A stretch of 64,000 bases of DNA from Rapana venosa (GCA_028751875.1 CM054135.1:2859860-2923859); one strand, 5' to 3'; shown: positions 11,691 to 24,095, numbered from the stretch's first letter. The notes: generated by a model not told the origin, from the letters alone. Numbers and translations: made by a program.

Positions 11691-12039
11691 AGTACAGCCT
11701 GAGAAATTTGCAGACACCGAAGTTCCAGTGCACAGACCTTACTTGTTCCAGGACTGTGATTTTTGCTTCATCGCTCCATGCTTTTGCGGTATTGTACCGT
11801 TGTGTCTACAGCTACACACATGTTTGTCTAAGAGTAGTTGTGTCCGCATGTTCCTCGACCGACCATCTGACAAGACAGCCCTTGCATGCTTGATGACTAA
11901 CACTTTTGACAACCTCAACCCAAACCCTGGCCCCCTCTGTGGACACACATGGCTGGTAGATAAACTGTTGTAGCTGAACAATGGCTCAAAGTTTTTTCGT
12001 TCTTTGCGCTAGGTTGTAGGAGAGAGGGGTGGGTTTTTG
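11691..12039. other. Unassigned sequence
   Basis: Single-copy-looking sequence. Part of an open frame with several Cys residues crosses it, but the frame starts inside a SINE and no domain is recognisable. Confidence 0.35.
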
Positions 12040-12240
12040 GAGTAAGAGATGTTCTGCGTGCCTTTCGCACATGGGGACTTTCACTTTATTGGTCGCATCC
12101 GAAGAACTTTTTGAGGAGTGGAGATTGGCACGGAATCTGTAACTTCAGCGGGAAAATTTCCTCTTGAAACGAGACTCGAACCCGAGTTAGCAGCTCAGGA
12201 GCGCGATACGCAATTCTCTAAACCCAACCAGGCTTCCCTC
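12040..12240 (-). mobile_element. SINE-A, 5' half
   Basis: GAGATGTTCTGCGTGCC, TTGGTCGCATCCGAAGAACT and a decayed tRNA-like head with CGGGTTCGAG on the minus strand. The 3' part is absent. Confidence 0.65.
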
Positions 12241-12475
12241 TCCAAAGAGAGAGTGAGAGGATGATGAGAGAGGAGAGGGGGGGGGGGGGAGAGAGCGAGA
12301 GAGGAGGCGGAGGAGAGAGGGAGAGAGAGAGAGAGAGGATGAGAGCGAGGGGATGAGAGAGCCGAGAGAGCGAAGGGAAGAGGGAGAGGGAGAGATGAGA
12401 GGAAGAGAGTGAGAGAAAGCGGTGGAGGAGGAGAGAAGAGCGGAGAGGAGTAGAGAGAGCAGAATGGCGGGGGGG

Positions 12476-12513
<38 letters not shown>

Positions 12514-12840
12514 TGAAAGGGAGAGAGAGAGAGACGAGGACAGAGGAGACAGAGGACAGAGTGAGGAGCGAGCGAGAGGAGAATGTGAGAGCGGAGAGGG
12601 AGAGAGAGGAGAGGCGGAGAGGGAGAGAGAAGAGCGGATGAGGGAGAGAGGAGAGAATGTGGAGAGAGGAGAGAGGAGAGTGTGTGTGTGTGTGTGTGGT
12701 GTGTGTCGTGTGTGATGTGTGTGTAGTGTGTGTGTGTGTGTGAGTTGTGTGTGTGTGGTGTGTGTGTGTGTGAGTGTGTGTGTGTGTTGTGTGTGTGTGT
12801 GTGTGCGTGCGTCGTGTGTGTGTGTTTGTGTGTCTGCATT
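12241..12840. repeat. GA tract followed by TG microsatellite
   Basis: About 430 bp of imperfect GA (polypurine on plus) runs into about 160 bp of TG repeats. All three minus frames stay open only because CT/CA repeats lack stops. Confidence 0.95.
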
Positions 12841-13104
12841 TGTACATTTGGAGATTTGATATTTGCTATACCACAGCATTTGCCATCACCACGTTATCTT
12901 CCGCGCCCATTCAGTTAAAGAAATCTTTTCAGCTGTTTGATATGCGATTTCAAAATTGAATAGTAAAGAAAAAAATCGCGGAAATTTTGGAAAAGGAGGT
13001 AAAGCATTGAAGCGTCGCACAAAAACCCGTGTATTTTGGTTGGTTAAAGAAAAAGCAGGTCCGTAGTTTGTGTACCTTTTATTTCAACCTTTGTTAGAAA
13101 AGCC

Positions 13105-13370
13105 AGATAGTTTAGTGTTCAGAGCACTCGCTCTCCCTGAAAGTTTAGGTTGAAGCCCGCTGGGATGAGGGAAGAGAGGCGGACCGTTCGTGCGTTTCGG
13201 CTTCGGCAGTACAGTTCCCTGTGGTTCACCCGTTTTAGTTTTTTAAATGGGGTTATCGAGTGGGGCTGTCTTTTAGGGCAGGGAACGGAAAAGCAGCGAT
13301 GGTTGCGAGGAGAGGGGCGCAGCCTTTAAGATGCTGCCTTCAGAGAAGTTTGAGTTTTTAGACACCGCGC
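13105..13370 (+). mobile_element. SINE-B, strongly diverged
   Basis: AGATAGTTTAGTGTTCAGAG matches the SINE-B head, followed by GGACCGTTCGTGCGTTTCGG, CAGTACAGTTCCCTG and GAAAAGCAGCGATGG in SINE-B order. The 5S-like segment is badly eroded. Confidence 0.55.
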
Positions 13371-15174
13371 TTTTTCCCCAACGGGACTGCTAGGTATGGG
13401 AGTCTCTTTACCTTTTTATATATATTGTAAAAGCAGTTTTCCTCTTTTGACTTTACAAAACTTGAACCAGAAACATTTTGTATTTCATTTTATATTGGGC
13501 ATTAGATTGCGGACCTCTTCTGTAGTGGTGTGTTCTGTTACCTTATTTCGTTTCTTGGCCTTTAGCTTTGACGTAGGTCATGGGGACATGCCATTACCAG
13601 GTCATAGCATTCCCAGGCCATTGATAGACTGCTCCATCTGCATTTCTCTAGAATCTTTGATTTTCATACAAAGAATAACGAGAAAAGTGATGATTGGACT
13701 TTAAAGACAAGTGGAATGTAAATGTTGGAGGGCCTCACAAAGAGAGACACAAGAAAACCCAACAAAATTGGTTGTATTTGGCAAGACTAAGTGACAGAAT
13801 TTTTATTTGGATTTCGTGGTTTCTGCATTTGCCAATATATTTGTACTGTATCTCGTTTATGTCCATTTGTGTAATTTTCATGCAAGTATGGAACTTCCTT
13901 TTCACATGAATCTGGTATCAAAAATTCCAGTGTAGCAAATGTTGTGAAATAATATATTCTAGCAGTCACTGTGATAATACAGGTATGGTACAGGTTGAGG
14001 TTTTTTGTTCAGCCTTCTTATTGCTCTACCTTTGTACCCAAATGATACCTGGGTTGTGTAAATTCAAAATGTTGTTATTCTGGGGGGGGGGGGGGGGGTT
14101 GGATAGTTGGTTGTAGTCGTTACATCAGTTGTAAGAACACTTGTCTGCTGTTATTTTTTTTGTTGAGGGAGCTTTAATCACTGTGTTCAAGCTGAAAAAA
14201 ACGTGCTTTCAGCATAGCAATGCTGAGTGGTCGTAGACTTGTATTTAAGGCTTGACTTTTTTAATTTAAATGTTTATTGTCGGTCACAACTTTGACATTG
14301 TGTTGAAACACGTATCGTTTTTTTGACTTAATTACCTCAAGTGTTTCCTTTACGTTGCTTTTTTTCTTTATCTTTTTGGATGGTACTTCATTTAAAGTAC
14401 TGAGTGCAAAGTGAAGCAGTTTACTTCTGACGCCTTTTTTATTTTTAATTGAAAACGATAACAGTTTAGGTATTGTCATCTCGTGTATTGCCCATTGTAG
14501 CATTCCAACATCGCCTGACTGGAAATGTATGAAGCTGAGAATACACGTTTACAAACCGATTTTGATTACCTTCATTATGTGATGATAGAGGATTTACACA
14601 CAAAGATGTTAGTTGTAATCACTCATTGCTCCATTTTTTCCCTGTGTTTCTTGACAGCCCTGAACAAAATTAATGAATAACCTGAAAATGTTTAGTAGGG
14701 TTTTGGGGTGTTTTTTTCAAGTGGTGAGCACACACCACTGACACTTGGCTACCCAAACTGATTTTCTTTCCTAAGAAAAATAACAAGTTTGCTAAACTGT
14801 TTTAAAACATACAAGCTGATGTTTTGCACCTACCCATTCATGGTGACTGTGCATTCTGGCTGTAAAGATTACACGGATGGAACTGAAACGCTTTTTGTCA
14901 CTTCTGTGTTTGAAACCTATACTAGGAATGAACACAATCATTCTGGTAACTTTTTTTCAACAGGTATGAGGAAATTTCAATAAAGCGGCCGGCAAATGAG
15001 TTCGCAGCCGGCGGCGCGGCAAAACGAAAAAATCAGTGGGTCTGTCATTGTGTCACTGCTGGGCAGAGCATTGGAAAGCCAAAAAGGAGTGCTGAAGTTT
15101 GGGTTTGGGTAGCCGGCTGGCAGCTGATTGAAAAATGGAGAAAAACGGCAGATTGAATTGTAACGCTGGGGCTG
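13371..15174. other. Single-copy AT-rich island
   Basis: The longest stretch in the left half without obvious repeats. No open frame looks coding, and the frame at 13396-13704 has no recognisable domain. An AATAAA word lies near 14979 followed by a GC-rich patch, so a 3' UTR on the plus strand is possible but unproven. A G-run sits near 14082-14098. Confidence 0.35.
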
Positions 15175-15345
15175 TCAAATCTTGATGATAATGACATACA
15201 AATCTGATGAAATGTTCCACAAAATATGAAAATGTTCACTAATCTGAAATATGATACAAATCTGAAATGTTCTAAAATCCTGTTAATGTTTACAAATCTG
15301 TAATGTTCTACAAATCTGCCACAAGAAAAATAAAACAAAAACTTG
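15175..15345. repeat. Short tandem repeat, ACAAATCTG plus AATGTTC
   Basis: ACAAATCTGAAATGTTCTA-like units, roughly 20-30 bp, recur about six times with drift. Confidence 0.65.
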
Positions 15346-15434
15346 ACCAAAGTCTATGTTTAGAGTTCTGTTCATGAATGACTGTTTAGTGTAGAGTATG
15401 TGCACAAGATCTGGGCTACACATCTCTGTCTGTC

Positions 15435-15470
15435 TGTTTCTCTCTCTCTCTCTCTGTCTCTCTCTTGTTC

Positions 15471-15518
<48 letters not shown>

Positions 15519-15525
15519 CCTATAA
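15435..15525. repeat. CT then TCTA microsatellite
   Basis: A clean run of TCTA repeats at about 15473-15520 follows a CT-rich stretch. Confidence 0.95.
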
Positions 15526-16349
15526 TAAGTGTGAGTACTCTGTGTGTGTACTATACTATACTATACTTATAAAAGCGATTTATAAATAACTTAATATCTT
15601 ATTTCAGTAAGCAGAAACGAAATAACTATCCACCCACTGTCACACACTGACGTTGATACTATATCACGTGTATGCAAATGAGTTCTCTCTCGCACATAAT
15701 TTATGCAACCACAAGGTTATCCCATAAATATCTATATTTGCAGATTTGTAAATGTAAACATTAGACAAAATTGAACTCGCGCACGCTAGCACACACGCAC
15801 GTGCGCGCACACACACCTGCACACAACACACACACTACACACTACACACACTTCTGCATAATGAAATAAAATATTAACACATGAATAAAATAAATTTAAA
15901 AAGCGCTAATATACTTGTTAAAGAACTACAAACAACAGGCCAACAAACGAAATCAAAATCAAAAATAGTGGGGTAAGAAATAAACCAACAACAAACAACC
16001 AATACAAAAACAACGATAACGATAACAAACCAGATTATAATAATAAAATAACTGAAAAAACAAAAAAACTATTCAACCACTTAGGAAGTTGATGAAAAGA
16101 TGGTTTTTTACTGTGCCCAACAACCCCACTCCCCCTCCTCCCTCTCATCCCTACCTGCCCACCCCAACCCCCACACCCCTCAAAGGCCGTTTCCTTCCTC
16201 AAGCTGGCTGTACAACGAAGGGAAACATTAGTTTGTGGTGATTTGTAAAGTTGTTTATCTCACTGATTAATTTAATGCAGGCGCTTTGGGAGTAGAATAA
16301 TCGGGGAAAGGGGGGATGATATCAAGACTGTATGGGGTCACACACACAC
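15526..16349. other. A-rich unassigned sequence
   Basis: Low-GC sequence with short CA patches at 15780-15850 and A/C-rich phrases. A pyrimidine-rich patch lies at about 16120-16200. No gene or known repeat was recognised. Confidence 0.4.
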
Positions 16350-16355
16350 ACGCAC

Positions 16356-16412
<57 letters not shown>

Positions 16413-16482
16413 TTATAGATAGATAATAAATATATATATATATATTATATATGTATATATATATATATGTATATATATAATT

Positions 16483-16516
<34 letters not shown>

Positions 16517-16520
16517 ATAT
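16350..16520. repeat. TA microsatellite
   Basis: Nearly pure TA/ATAT for about 170 bp, able to form cruciforms. Confidence 0.95.
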
Positions 16521-16559
16521 ACACAAGCGCATGCATAATTATATCAACGTGTAGGCCAA

Positions 16560-16826
16560 GCGTTCACAAACTTACACAAACACACGTTCATGCATGCATG
16601 CACACGCAAACACATACACACTCGCGCACATGGACACACATTCACACAGATATAAATATATTGCGCACATTAGCACACACAACAACACGCGTGCACGCAC
16701 GCACGCGCTGCGCGCGTGCATACACACCACGTACGCACTCACCCACACAATTCACACACAACCATTCAAGCAATGCAGTAAATTGTTATACAATTTCTCT
16801 CTCTCTCTCTCTCCTCTCTCACTCTC

Positions 16827-16876
<50 letters not shown>

Positions 16877-16946
16877 TCTCTCTCTCTCTCTCTCTCTCTC
16901 TTCTCGCATCACACACACACACAAGCACACACACACACACACACCA

Positions 16947-16982
<36 letters not shown>

Positions 16983-17005
16983 CACACACACACACACACA
17001 CACAC
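16560..17005. repeat. CA/CG-rich tract, CT tract, then CA tract
   Basis: Alternating purine-pyrimidine sequence with CGCG and GTGCACGCA words (Z-DNA-prone), then CT repeats at 16796-16903, then CA repeats up to 17005. Confidence 0.95.
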
Positions 17006-17007
17006 AG

Positions 17008-17343
17008 TGGGACGGGGGAGTTAGTGGTTAGAACATTGCGCTCGCATCTGACAACCCGGGTTCGATTCCGTTCAAGGTGATATTTTCCCATGGATGTTAA
17101 CATCAGTGCAGACTCCACTTCCCCAAAAGCCCTTCGGTGCGACTATAAACCGAGGCCTCTCGTGTGCAAACGAACGCAGGAATATCTTGGCACACGTTAA
17201 AATCCTTGTTCCGCTTTGTAGGTGTAGGCCATTGTGTGCCGTGGGAACAGATGGCAAATTTACAAAACCGCATACACACTTAGGACTGGGATAAAAGGAA
17301 ACGCAATAAGAGCTTATTCTTTATCCTCATTATAAAAGAATAA
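17008..17343 (+). mobile_element. SINE-A1, full-length reference copy
   Basis: The most complete SINE-A in the window. The tRNA-like head is at 17015-17080, with an A-box-like TTAGTGGTTAGAA and a perfect B box GGTTCGATTCC. The leader follows (TAACATCAGTGCAGACTCCA), then the centre (CGACTATAAACCGAGGCC), the body (CACACGTTAAAATCC, TAGGCCATTGTGTGCCG) and the A1 3' end with CCTCATTATAAAAGAATAAA. It is non-coding and would be transcribed by RNA polymerase III from the internal promoter. About twenty related pieces are scattered over the window. Confidence 0.88.
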
Positions 17344-17479
17344 AACAAAAATAAATAATATGTATAGGGCGCTTCGAGTGATAGAATAATTATGGAAGGG
17401 AAGGGGAGGGGGATGAATTTGGGGAAAGGATATAAGATTGTATGCGGTCACATATGTACTCATAGGCTCATGCATAACA

Positions 17480-17905
17480 TGAATGTGCACCGCGCACACA
17501 CGTTCTTATCACTTATATAATACACACGTCGAATGCATGCGTACACACACACTCACACGCACGCGCTCGCTTTACACCCTACAAAAGTGCACGTTGCGCA
17601 GACACAAACGCACACTTCACACAGATATACACTTATATACATTCACCATAACATTATATACACACACGCGCAGCACGCCTCACACAAATCATCATAACTA
17701 TGTATGCAAATGCATGTATACATTGTCATTCTTTCGTTCTTTCTTTCTCTCTCTCATACACACACAAACACACACAAACACCACACACACACACTTTCCA
17801 CACACACACACAACACACTCAACACACACACACACACCAAACACAACACACACACCACAACACACACAAACACAACACACAAACAACACACACACATCAC
17901 CACGT
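17480..17905. repeat. CA-rich microsatellite tract
   Basis: Imperfect CA/CACG repeats with a short unique insert near 17690-17750. Confidence 0.85.
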
Positions 17906-18507
17906 TGGCAGATTAGAGGGAATCAGAAACAAAATGACTTACAAGCAGAAAAGGAGTCAGAGCCTGAGACCAGAGAGACACACATGACAGACACACAAAC
18001 CAGACAGGCGCACACACAGACAGATTAAAACGATTTTGGTCAAGGCGCATTGCCATCAGCTAAACCCAATAACTGACTTTAATGAACAACGACATCAGAA
18101 CAAAAAACAGAAAGAAAACCACAAACCTGGCTCTAACAGCTGAGACAAACAGGCTCAAATCCTGTCTCAATGTTCGCAAAATTATTTTGGAGTAAACAAC
18201 CAATAATGATTTTAGGCTGAGTGCAACACGTTTAGAGCGCACGCGTGCTCATGCACACCCACAACATTCACGGTACGCGCTGTGTATATGATATCTATAA
18301 CCACAGTAGGAACGAAGAAAGAAAAAGAAAGTGGTACAGGAAAAAGAAAGAAAAAAAAGAAGAGTATGTGTGCTCATATCTATCAGACTATCTCACTACC
18401 TACCTCCTATCCACCACCTACACACACACATTATATATAGATTTATAGAAATATTACACATACATCACAGTGTGAGAGACACGACAGGAGTACGACAGAG
18501 TGAGAGA

Positions 18508-18509
<2 letters not shown>
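17906..18509. other. Unassigned sequence, no gene seen
   Basis: Single-copy-looking sequence with an A/G-rich patch at 18310-18365. No supported feature. Confidence 0.4.
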
Positions 18510-18551
<42 letters not shown>

Positions 18552-18595
18552 CACACACACACACACACACACACACAACACACACACACACAAGC
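18510..18595. repeat. CA microsatellite
   Basis: About 85 bp of CA repeats with two single-base interruptions. Confidence 0.95.
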
Positions 18596-18717
18596 AACGA
18601 GACATGGGAACTATTTTCAATTTGTTTTTGTCAGTATATCGGACAGAAGATTCCCTTGAAAGTACTGCTTTAAACAGGACATCTTGCCAGAAAGTGTGTT
18701 ATTTAATTTGTGTGTGT

Positions 18718-18890
18718 GTATGACATCCTCGCGCACCACGTTCAAAATGTTCCGCTTTTCGGAAAAGTATGCTTGTGTGGCCGTGGGAAAAGGACGACAA
18801 ACTTAGAGAAACCTGCATACAAACAGGGATCTGAATGTAAAAAAAACAGCTCACGATTGCATTATTCCATATCTCGAAATAAAAGAAGGA
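18718..18890 (+). mobile_element. SINE-A1, 3' half
   Basis: TGTTCCGCTTTTCGGAAAAG, GGCCGTGGGAAAAGGACGAC and TTATTCCATATCTCGAAATA, in the order of the A1 body and 3' end. Confidence 0.7.
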
Positions 18891-19009
18891 AATAAATGAA
18901 AACTAAATAAAAAATGAATACAGATACACACACTTACATGCAAAAACATATACATGGGTACGGTTACAGAAAGGCAAACAAGTGTGTAGCAGCATGCATG
19001 CACAATCGA

Positions 19010-19215
19010 GAGGAGAGAGAGAGAGATGAGAGACCTGCCGTGAGAGAGATGAGAGACGAGAGAGAGAGAGAGATTGGAGATGAGATGAGGAGAGAGAGAG
19101 GAGACAGTCAGACAGTCTGACAAACAGCAGACAGCAGACAGAAGACAGACAATGGCCAGAGAGATATAGAGTGACAGAGAGGAGAGAGTTGAGTGAGACA
19201 GAACAGAAAAGACAG
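19010..19215. repeat. GA/CAGA-rich tract
   Basis: Imperfect GAGA and CAGACAG repeats. Confidence 0.85.
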
Positions 19216-19269
19216 AAAAAACTGTATAAATCAAAAGTGTATTAAATAATTTTCAGCATCCACCACACC

Positions 19270-19295
19270 CCCCCCCCCCCTTCCACAACCACACA

Positions 19296-19326
<31 letters not shown>

Positions 19327-19375
19327 CACACACACACACCACACACCACACACACACCAGCACACACGAAAAAGC
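19270..19375. repeat. C-run and CA microsatellite
   Basis: A C-run at 19267-19279 is followed by CA/CACC repeats. Confidence 0.9.
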
Positions 19376-19379
19376 ATGG

Positions 19380-19725
19380 ATTGTTAAGGGAAATACAATT
19401 TTTGACATAGAATGTATTTTCAACCAGTTCAGAGTTTACTTCCCTCGAAAATCTATCACCACTTTCCTTCCCCCACTTCATTCCCCAATCTTTAAAAGGG
19501 ACAATACACTTTTGTCACAGATTTCTATTCCTAGAGTTACTTCCACGAAAATCCCCCTCTCCCACTCTTAAAGGGACAATAACAATTTCGACACAGATCA
19601 ATTTCACCAGAGTTACTTCCACAACACCCCCCCCTCCCCTCCCCACTTTTAAAGGGAAATACAATTTTTGACACAAATCTATTCATAGAGTTACGTCCCA
19701 CGAAAAATGCCCTCCTCCCACCCCC
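19380..19725. repeat. Minisatellite, unit about 75-110 bp, four copies
   Basis: AAAGGGAAATACAATTTTTG or AAAGGGACAATACAC, then GACACAGAT, AGAGTTACTTCCACGAAAAT and a C-rich stretch, repeat with starts near 19386, 19495, 19569 and 19652. Confidence 0.75.
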
Positions 19726-19929
19726 CACCCCGCCCCATCCACACCACACACATCTCACTTGCCACACACGTCTCAAAACACACACATAATTTCTTTGTAT
19801 TTTTTCCTTTATTCGTCGCACAGACACTAATAGGTAAAACACCACACAAACACACATACACGCATGCACACACCACAACACACTTACGCACGCACACACA
19901 CACACACACGTTTCTCTATATATTGTAAC

Positions 19930-20013
19930 ACTTTATCTTTGGTCTAATATCACCTTGAGTGAACAAACGTTAAATTAAAGAAAGAAAGAACACACACACA
20001 CACACACACACAC
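19930..20013 (+). mobile_element. LINE-like 3' terminus fragment and CA repeat
   Basis: TCTAATATCACCTTGAGTGA followed by ACGTTAAATTAAAG and GAAAG repeats. It resembles the 3' end of the nested LINE at 31893-31940. A CA repeat follows at 19990-20012. Confidence 0.5.
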
Positions 20014-20104
20014 TCCCCATCTCTGTTGCATTCTTTGTAGTTAATGTGTAACTGTTTATGTAATATACCTACAAACAACAAAGCAAAGCTCAAAACAAAT
20101 CATC

Positions 20105-21975
20105 CTTCATGTTTTTTTTACTTTGCTAATCGTAGAAACAACTACAACTATGCGACAAGCGTAGAGAGTTGAAGAAAAAGAAAAATGAAACAAAAGAAAG
20201 AGCAGAACAATATAGGGCAGTCAACAAAAGAATCAGGAAGTCCATGACGGAGGCAAAAGAGAAATGGATCGGTGAACAGTGCCAAGACATTGAAGAGAAC
20301 ATCAAGAAAAACAATAGCAAGAAAGAAAGCATATCAGCTGGTGAAGACTGACTAGCACGAAAACAGAGAAAAGGTTTAACAATCAAGAAAAAAAGGGGAA
20401 GTGTTCACTGACGACCGGGTTTTTGAACAGATGGACGAATATGCCCCAAATGTTAACTATAGAACCGCAGGAGATCCAGAAGTTTAATGTCCCCGAAAAA
20501 AGACCAGACGTCCCTATCCCCAAAAGAGTGGAAAACAGCAGTCAGATCGCAAAAAAAAGGGGAAGTCAGAGGGGCTAAAAACATTCCAGTGATTTGGGTC
20601 GCTGGGGGAAGCCATGATGGGCCCCCTATAAGAATTGAAACAAGATCTGGCAGACAGGAAAAGGGCCCAAACATGACGCGCATATCATCACCCCCCCAAA
20701 GAAAGGAAATCTAAAACAATGCCATAATTACCCCCAAAATCGCCTCATGTCCCCAAGAAGGTAGTGCAGAAAATTTTTGAATAGCTGAACCCACAAGCAG
20801 AGACCATCATGCTGAGGAAAAACGGGTTTCAGAGCGGGGCGCAGCAACAAAAGTATTCACCTCAGAATTTTGTGAGCGGACTTCAACATCAAAAGACCTT
20901 ACCACTTTATTTATCATTTAGAAGCATTTGACGGGGTTTTGTGGCATGCAGCTTTGTGGGAAACCCATGAATTTGTACGCATAATGCAAACCTGATCAGA
21001 GTATCAAACAGCTGTACAGGAGGCCACAGTGAGTGTACACAACAACAACATTGGAAAGGGTTTCCAAACAGTTGGAGTAAGGCAGGGTGTTATTTCCCCC
21101 CATCTTTTAACATTTTCCTTTGAGAAAAATCTGGGATGCATGGAACATCATGAAGGGATGTGCTTTGGTGGCAAAACGATAAAAAACCTCCGCTTCGCAG
21201 ATGAATTGATGGAATAGCAGGATCAGAAAAAAAGCTTGCCAGCCCAACAGAAAAACTTGGATAAGGCCCCCAAAAAATACGGCATGGAAAACGTGCGGAA
21301 GACCAAAGATGACTAAAAACACCAACGGCATTAGCACTGTATGGTTAATGACCCCGAAGGGGGAAACGTTCAAAGCTTAAATACCCGGGGGCCCTTGTAT
21401 CCGCCGGGATCCAAGCCAGAATTTGTATGCAGGATGCACAGACAATAACAGCTTTTTTCAAAATAAAAAAACCCTCTGGAGAGATAAAAATATTCATTAT
21501 CTCAAGATCAGATAATGCGCTCCTTGTCTTTTCCTATTTCTGTATGCCTGTGAATCATGGACCCTGATGGTTTTGGGAGAAAAGAGTAAAGGCAGTGGGA
21601 TGAGTGCTTTCGGAGACCCCTTGGCATTCCTAAAAAGGGACCACATAAGCAACGAAAGGGCTAACAAAATCCAGCAAACCCATTGGGCCCCTTGAGCCCC
21701 CTTTAAACGTCGTAAAAAAGCGTAACTTAAGTGGTATGGGCTGTCAAAAGATCCAAGGGAATTCAAAGACATTTTTGAAGGCATGCCCAAGGGGAGAAAA
21801 AAGGGCAGCCCAAAGGGAAAGAGCGGGGGGAAACATCAGTGAATGGACGGCCTAAACTCAAAAAACCCTGAAAAAAGGAGAACGAGAGGGGAAATGGGGA
21901 AAACGGGTTTGCTGAGTCTTTGAGGGGCCCCACGGTCGTCAGACTACGGGCAGATTAGATAGATAGATAGAACCC
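20105..21975 (+). mobile_element. RTE-type LINE, decayed (RTE-2)
   Basis: Plus-strand RTE remains. The linker reads LCDKRRELKKKK-like with frame breaks and continues as EKWIGEQCQDIEE near 20260-20300. The reverse-transcriptase core is at 21029-21217, with VGVRQGVISP and LRFADE (catalytic FADD altered to FADE in this copy). The 3' end shows GPTVVRLRAD and then GATA repeats at 21955-21970, a 3' microsatellite tail common in RTE elements. The endonuclease is missing, so it is 5'-truncated. Many frame breaks and inflated homopolymers; not functional. Confidence 0.75.
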
Positions 21976-21989
21976 CGGAAAAGGTAGGG

Positions 21990-22239
21990 TTTCATTACAC
22001 AAGGAAATGTCTTTTTTTTTTCAATTTATAATACAAAGGAAGGGGAGGGGGCGCAAGAGAAAAACGGGGGGGGAGTACTTTCTTAAACCTCCCTTGGCTG
22101 TATTCTCTCACCCTCACTCTTCTTCTCCCCATCTCAGTTCATTAGACTCTATGCTCCAACTTGCCTCACTTTCTAATCTATTTTAGATGTCGGGGTTGTT
22201 TTTCGTTTTCGCATGGAACTTCCAACGTTAAACAATTGT
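21990..22239. other. Unassigned sequence
   Basis: G-run near 22065-22073 and mixed sequence; nothing recognised. Confidence 0.35.
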
Positions 22240-22865
22240 GAGATGTTGAGCATGCGACGGTTATTTACTGCCATGAAAGGGTAGAGCATTCCAACTTCCG
22301 GAGGTAAAGGTCATCAAGGTGTCCCATAAACTATATGGTCGTAGGGATGCGAGGCGTAGAAGCCTAATTCTCTAGGGCAGTCTTGCATTTTGAGGGCGGA
22401 GCCCATCTCTTCTCCCTCGCTACTTTACTTCCTGGACCCTAAGAGGCAAGTATCATTTTTACAGTGCGGTGAATGGGGGAATATGCATGAAGCCATAGGG
22501 CGCAAACGGTCACCCACCAAATGGTCTCCACAATGGTGTGTGCTTAACCTTAGCTGGGGGAAAGCGAGTGCTCCGACCACTGAGCTATCCCGTTCCCAAC
22601 TTCGGAATGGTTGTATAAAATACGAAACCTGTGTGCATGCACTTTTATATAAAATTGCCATCTGTTCCTACCAGCACGAACTGGCCTACTCTTTTGAAAA
22701 GCGGAACAGGGTTTAGCGTGTGTGCAAGATGTTCAGCGTACGTTTGCACACGGGACCTCTGTTTATAGTATCATCTGAAGGACTTTTGGAGGGAGTTGAG
22801 TCGACAATGATGTCTAACTTCGGGGAGAAAAAATCCCTCTTGAATGGGATTATCGGATCAGAGAT
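22240..22865 (-). mobile_element. SINE-A2 interrupted by SINE-B
   Basis: Minus orientation. A2 body at 22640-22860 (TCCTACCAGCACGAACTGGC, GCGGAACAGGGTTTAGCG, GCAAGATGTTCAGCGTACG). Its 3' part GCATTCCAACTTCCGGA is interrupted at 22302 by SINE-B and resumes at 22596. The head is largely missing. Confidence 0.7.
22303..22595 (-). mobile_element. SINE-B with tRNA-like head, nested in SINE-A2
   Basis: Full-length layout in reverse: 3' end GGTAAAGGTCATCAAGGTG, body GAGGGCGGAGCCCATC, 5S-like segment near 22508-22545 (eroded) and head ACGGGATAGCTCAGTGG on the minus strand. Flanked by the direct repeat CCAACTTCCGGA (22291-22302) and CCAACTTCGGA (22596-22606), a likely target-site duplication. Confidence 0.8.
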
Positions 22866-22929
22866 GCACTAACACAATGAGCAAAGCTTCTTCGCACAAG
22901 ACTATCCCTGTCCCCCTGTGTTTGAGTGA

Positions 22930-23035
22930 CGGTGTGTGTGGGTGTGTGTGTGTGTGTGTGTGTTTGCATGTGTGTGTGTGTTGTGGGTCGCAGTGCGTGC
23001 GTGCGTTGTGTGTGTGTGTGTGTCTTGTGTGTTAT
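22930..23035. repeat. TG microsatellite
   Basis: Imperfect TG repeats with GCGTGCG words. Confidence 0.9.
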
Positions 23036-23039
23036 TTCT

Positions 23040-23195
23040 TTTTTATCGAGGATAATAGACTAGCAATATGTGCAGTTTTTTTAATCCAGTCCTTTGTGTA
23101 TACGGGGGGGTTTTTTTGTAAATTTTGTCATCTTTTCCCACGGACACAATGGCTAATCTTATCGAAAAGTGTAAGAGATTTAAAGTATTGATGTG
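23040..23195 (-). mobile_element. SINE-A1, 3' part
   Basis: TATCGAGGATAATAGACTAG, TTTTGTCATCTTTTCCCACG and ACACAATGGCTAATCTTATC in minus orientation. Confidence 0.7.
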
Positions 23196-23720
23196 CGTGC
23201 GTGTGTGTGTGTGTGTCTATGCGTGTGTGTTTGTGTTGCGCGCGCGCGTGTGATATGTGGCATGTCATGCATGCATACGCGCACGCATTGCTGCAGATTG
23301 CACACAAAGCAAAATGAAAAGCGCCATGACAAGAGACCAAGTAAAACACATCACCTTTGAAATGAACCGTTCCATGTTCACAGTCCATTACAGACAGGGA
23401 CAGACTGCAGAAAACCCATCACTGCTGACTTGGTTTGTTTGTTTTGTGTCGTTGTTATTTCTGGCTGTAACTGCTTTTGTGTGTGGTAATGGAACAACAA
23501 TGCAAAACATCACTTCACACACAAACACGTGCGTGCACGCACGCACGCACACACACACAGAGTCAAACACGCACATATACATGCATACACACACAGACAC
23601 AAACCCAATGCACCAACACACACACGCGCGCGCATACACACACACACACGCGCGCGCGCACACACACACACACATGATACACAAACACACCAACTCCTTC
23701 CTCCCCCCCCCCCCCCAGGT
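23196..23720. repeat. TG tract, short unique core, CA/CGCG tract
   Basis: TG/CGCG repeats at 23195-23255, about 250 bp of unassigned sequence, then CA/CG repeats at 23515-23690 and a C-run at 23703-23717. Confidence 0.85.
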
Positions 23721-23947
23721 ACCAATCAGAACCTACCACTACTACACACCACACCACACACACTTTTTTTTAGGAAACCGATAAAATGAACCTTTAAAAT
23801 GCGATTTCCATCAAACTACATAAAATCAGTGTATACACACGAAATTCAAGTTTTTTTTAATGGAAAAATCGATTCTGTCGGACAATCCAATGGACATATA
23901 ACACATGGCAAAGATTCGATTAGGTTGTTGATGTATTTTTGGGGGGA

Positions 23948-24095
23948 AGGTGTGTGTGTGTGTGTTGTTGTGGTGTGTGTGGGTTTGTGTGTGTGTGTTG
24001 TGTGTGTGTGTGTGATGTGTGTGTGTGTGTGTGTGTGTGTGTTGTGTGTGTTGTGTGTGCGTGCGTGTGTGTATGTGGTGAGTGTGTTGTTGTGG
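23948..24095. repeat. TG microsatellite
   Basis: Imperfect TG repeats with occasional GTTGTG. Confidence 0.95.

Noticed and set aside
11485..11973. 162-codon plus open frame with several cysteines
   Set aside because: Begins inside a SINE-A relic and runs into unassigned DNA; no domain or splice evidence.
12187..12879. Minus open frames of 209-230 codons
   Set aside because: CT/CA dinucleotide repeat translated in three frames.
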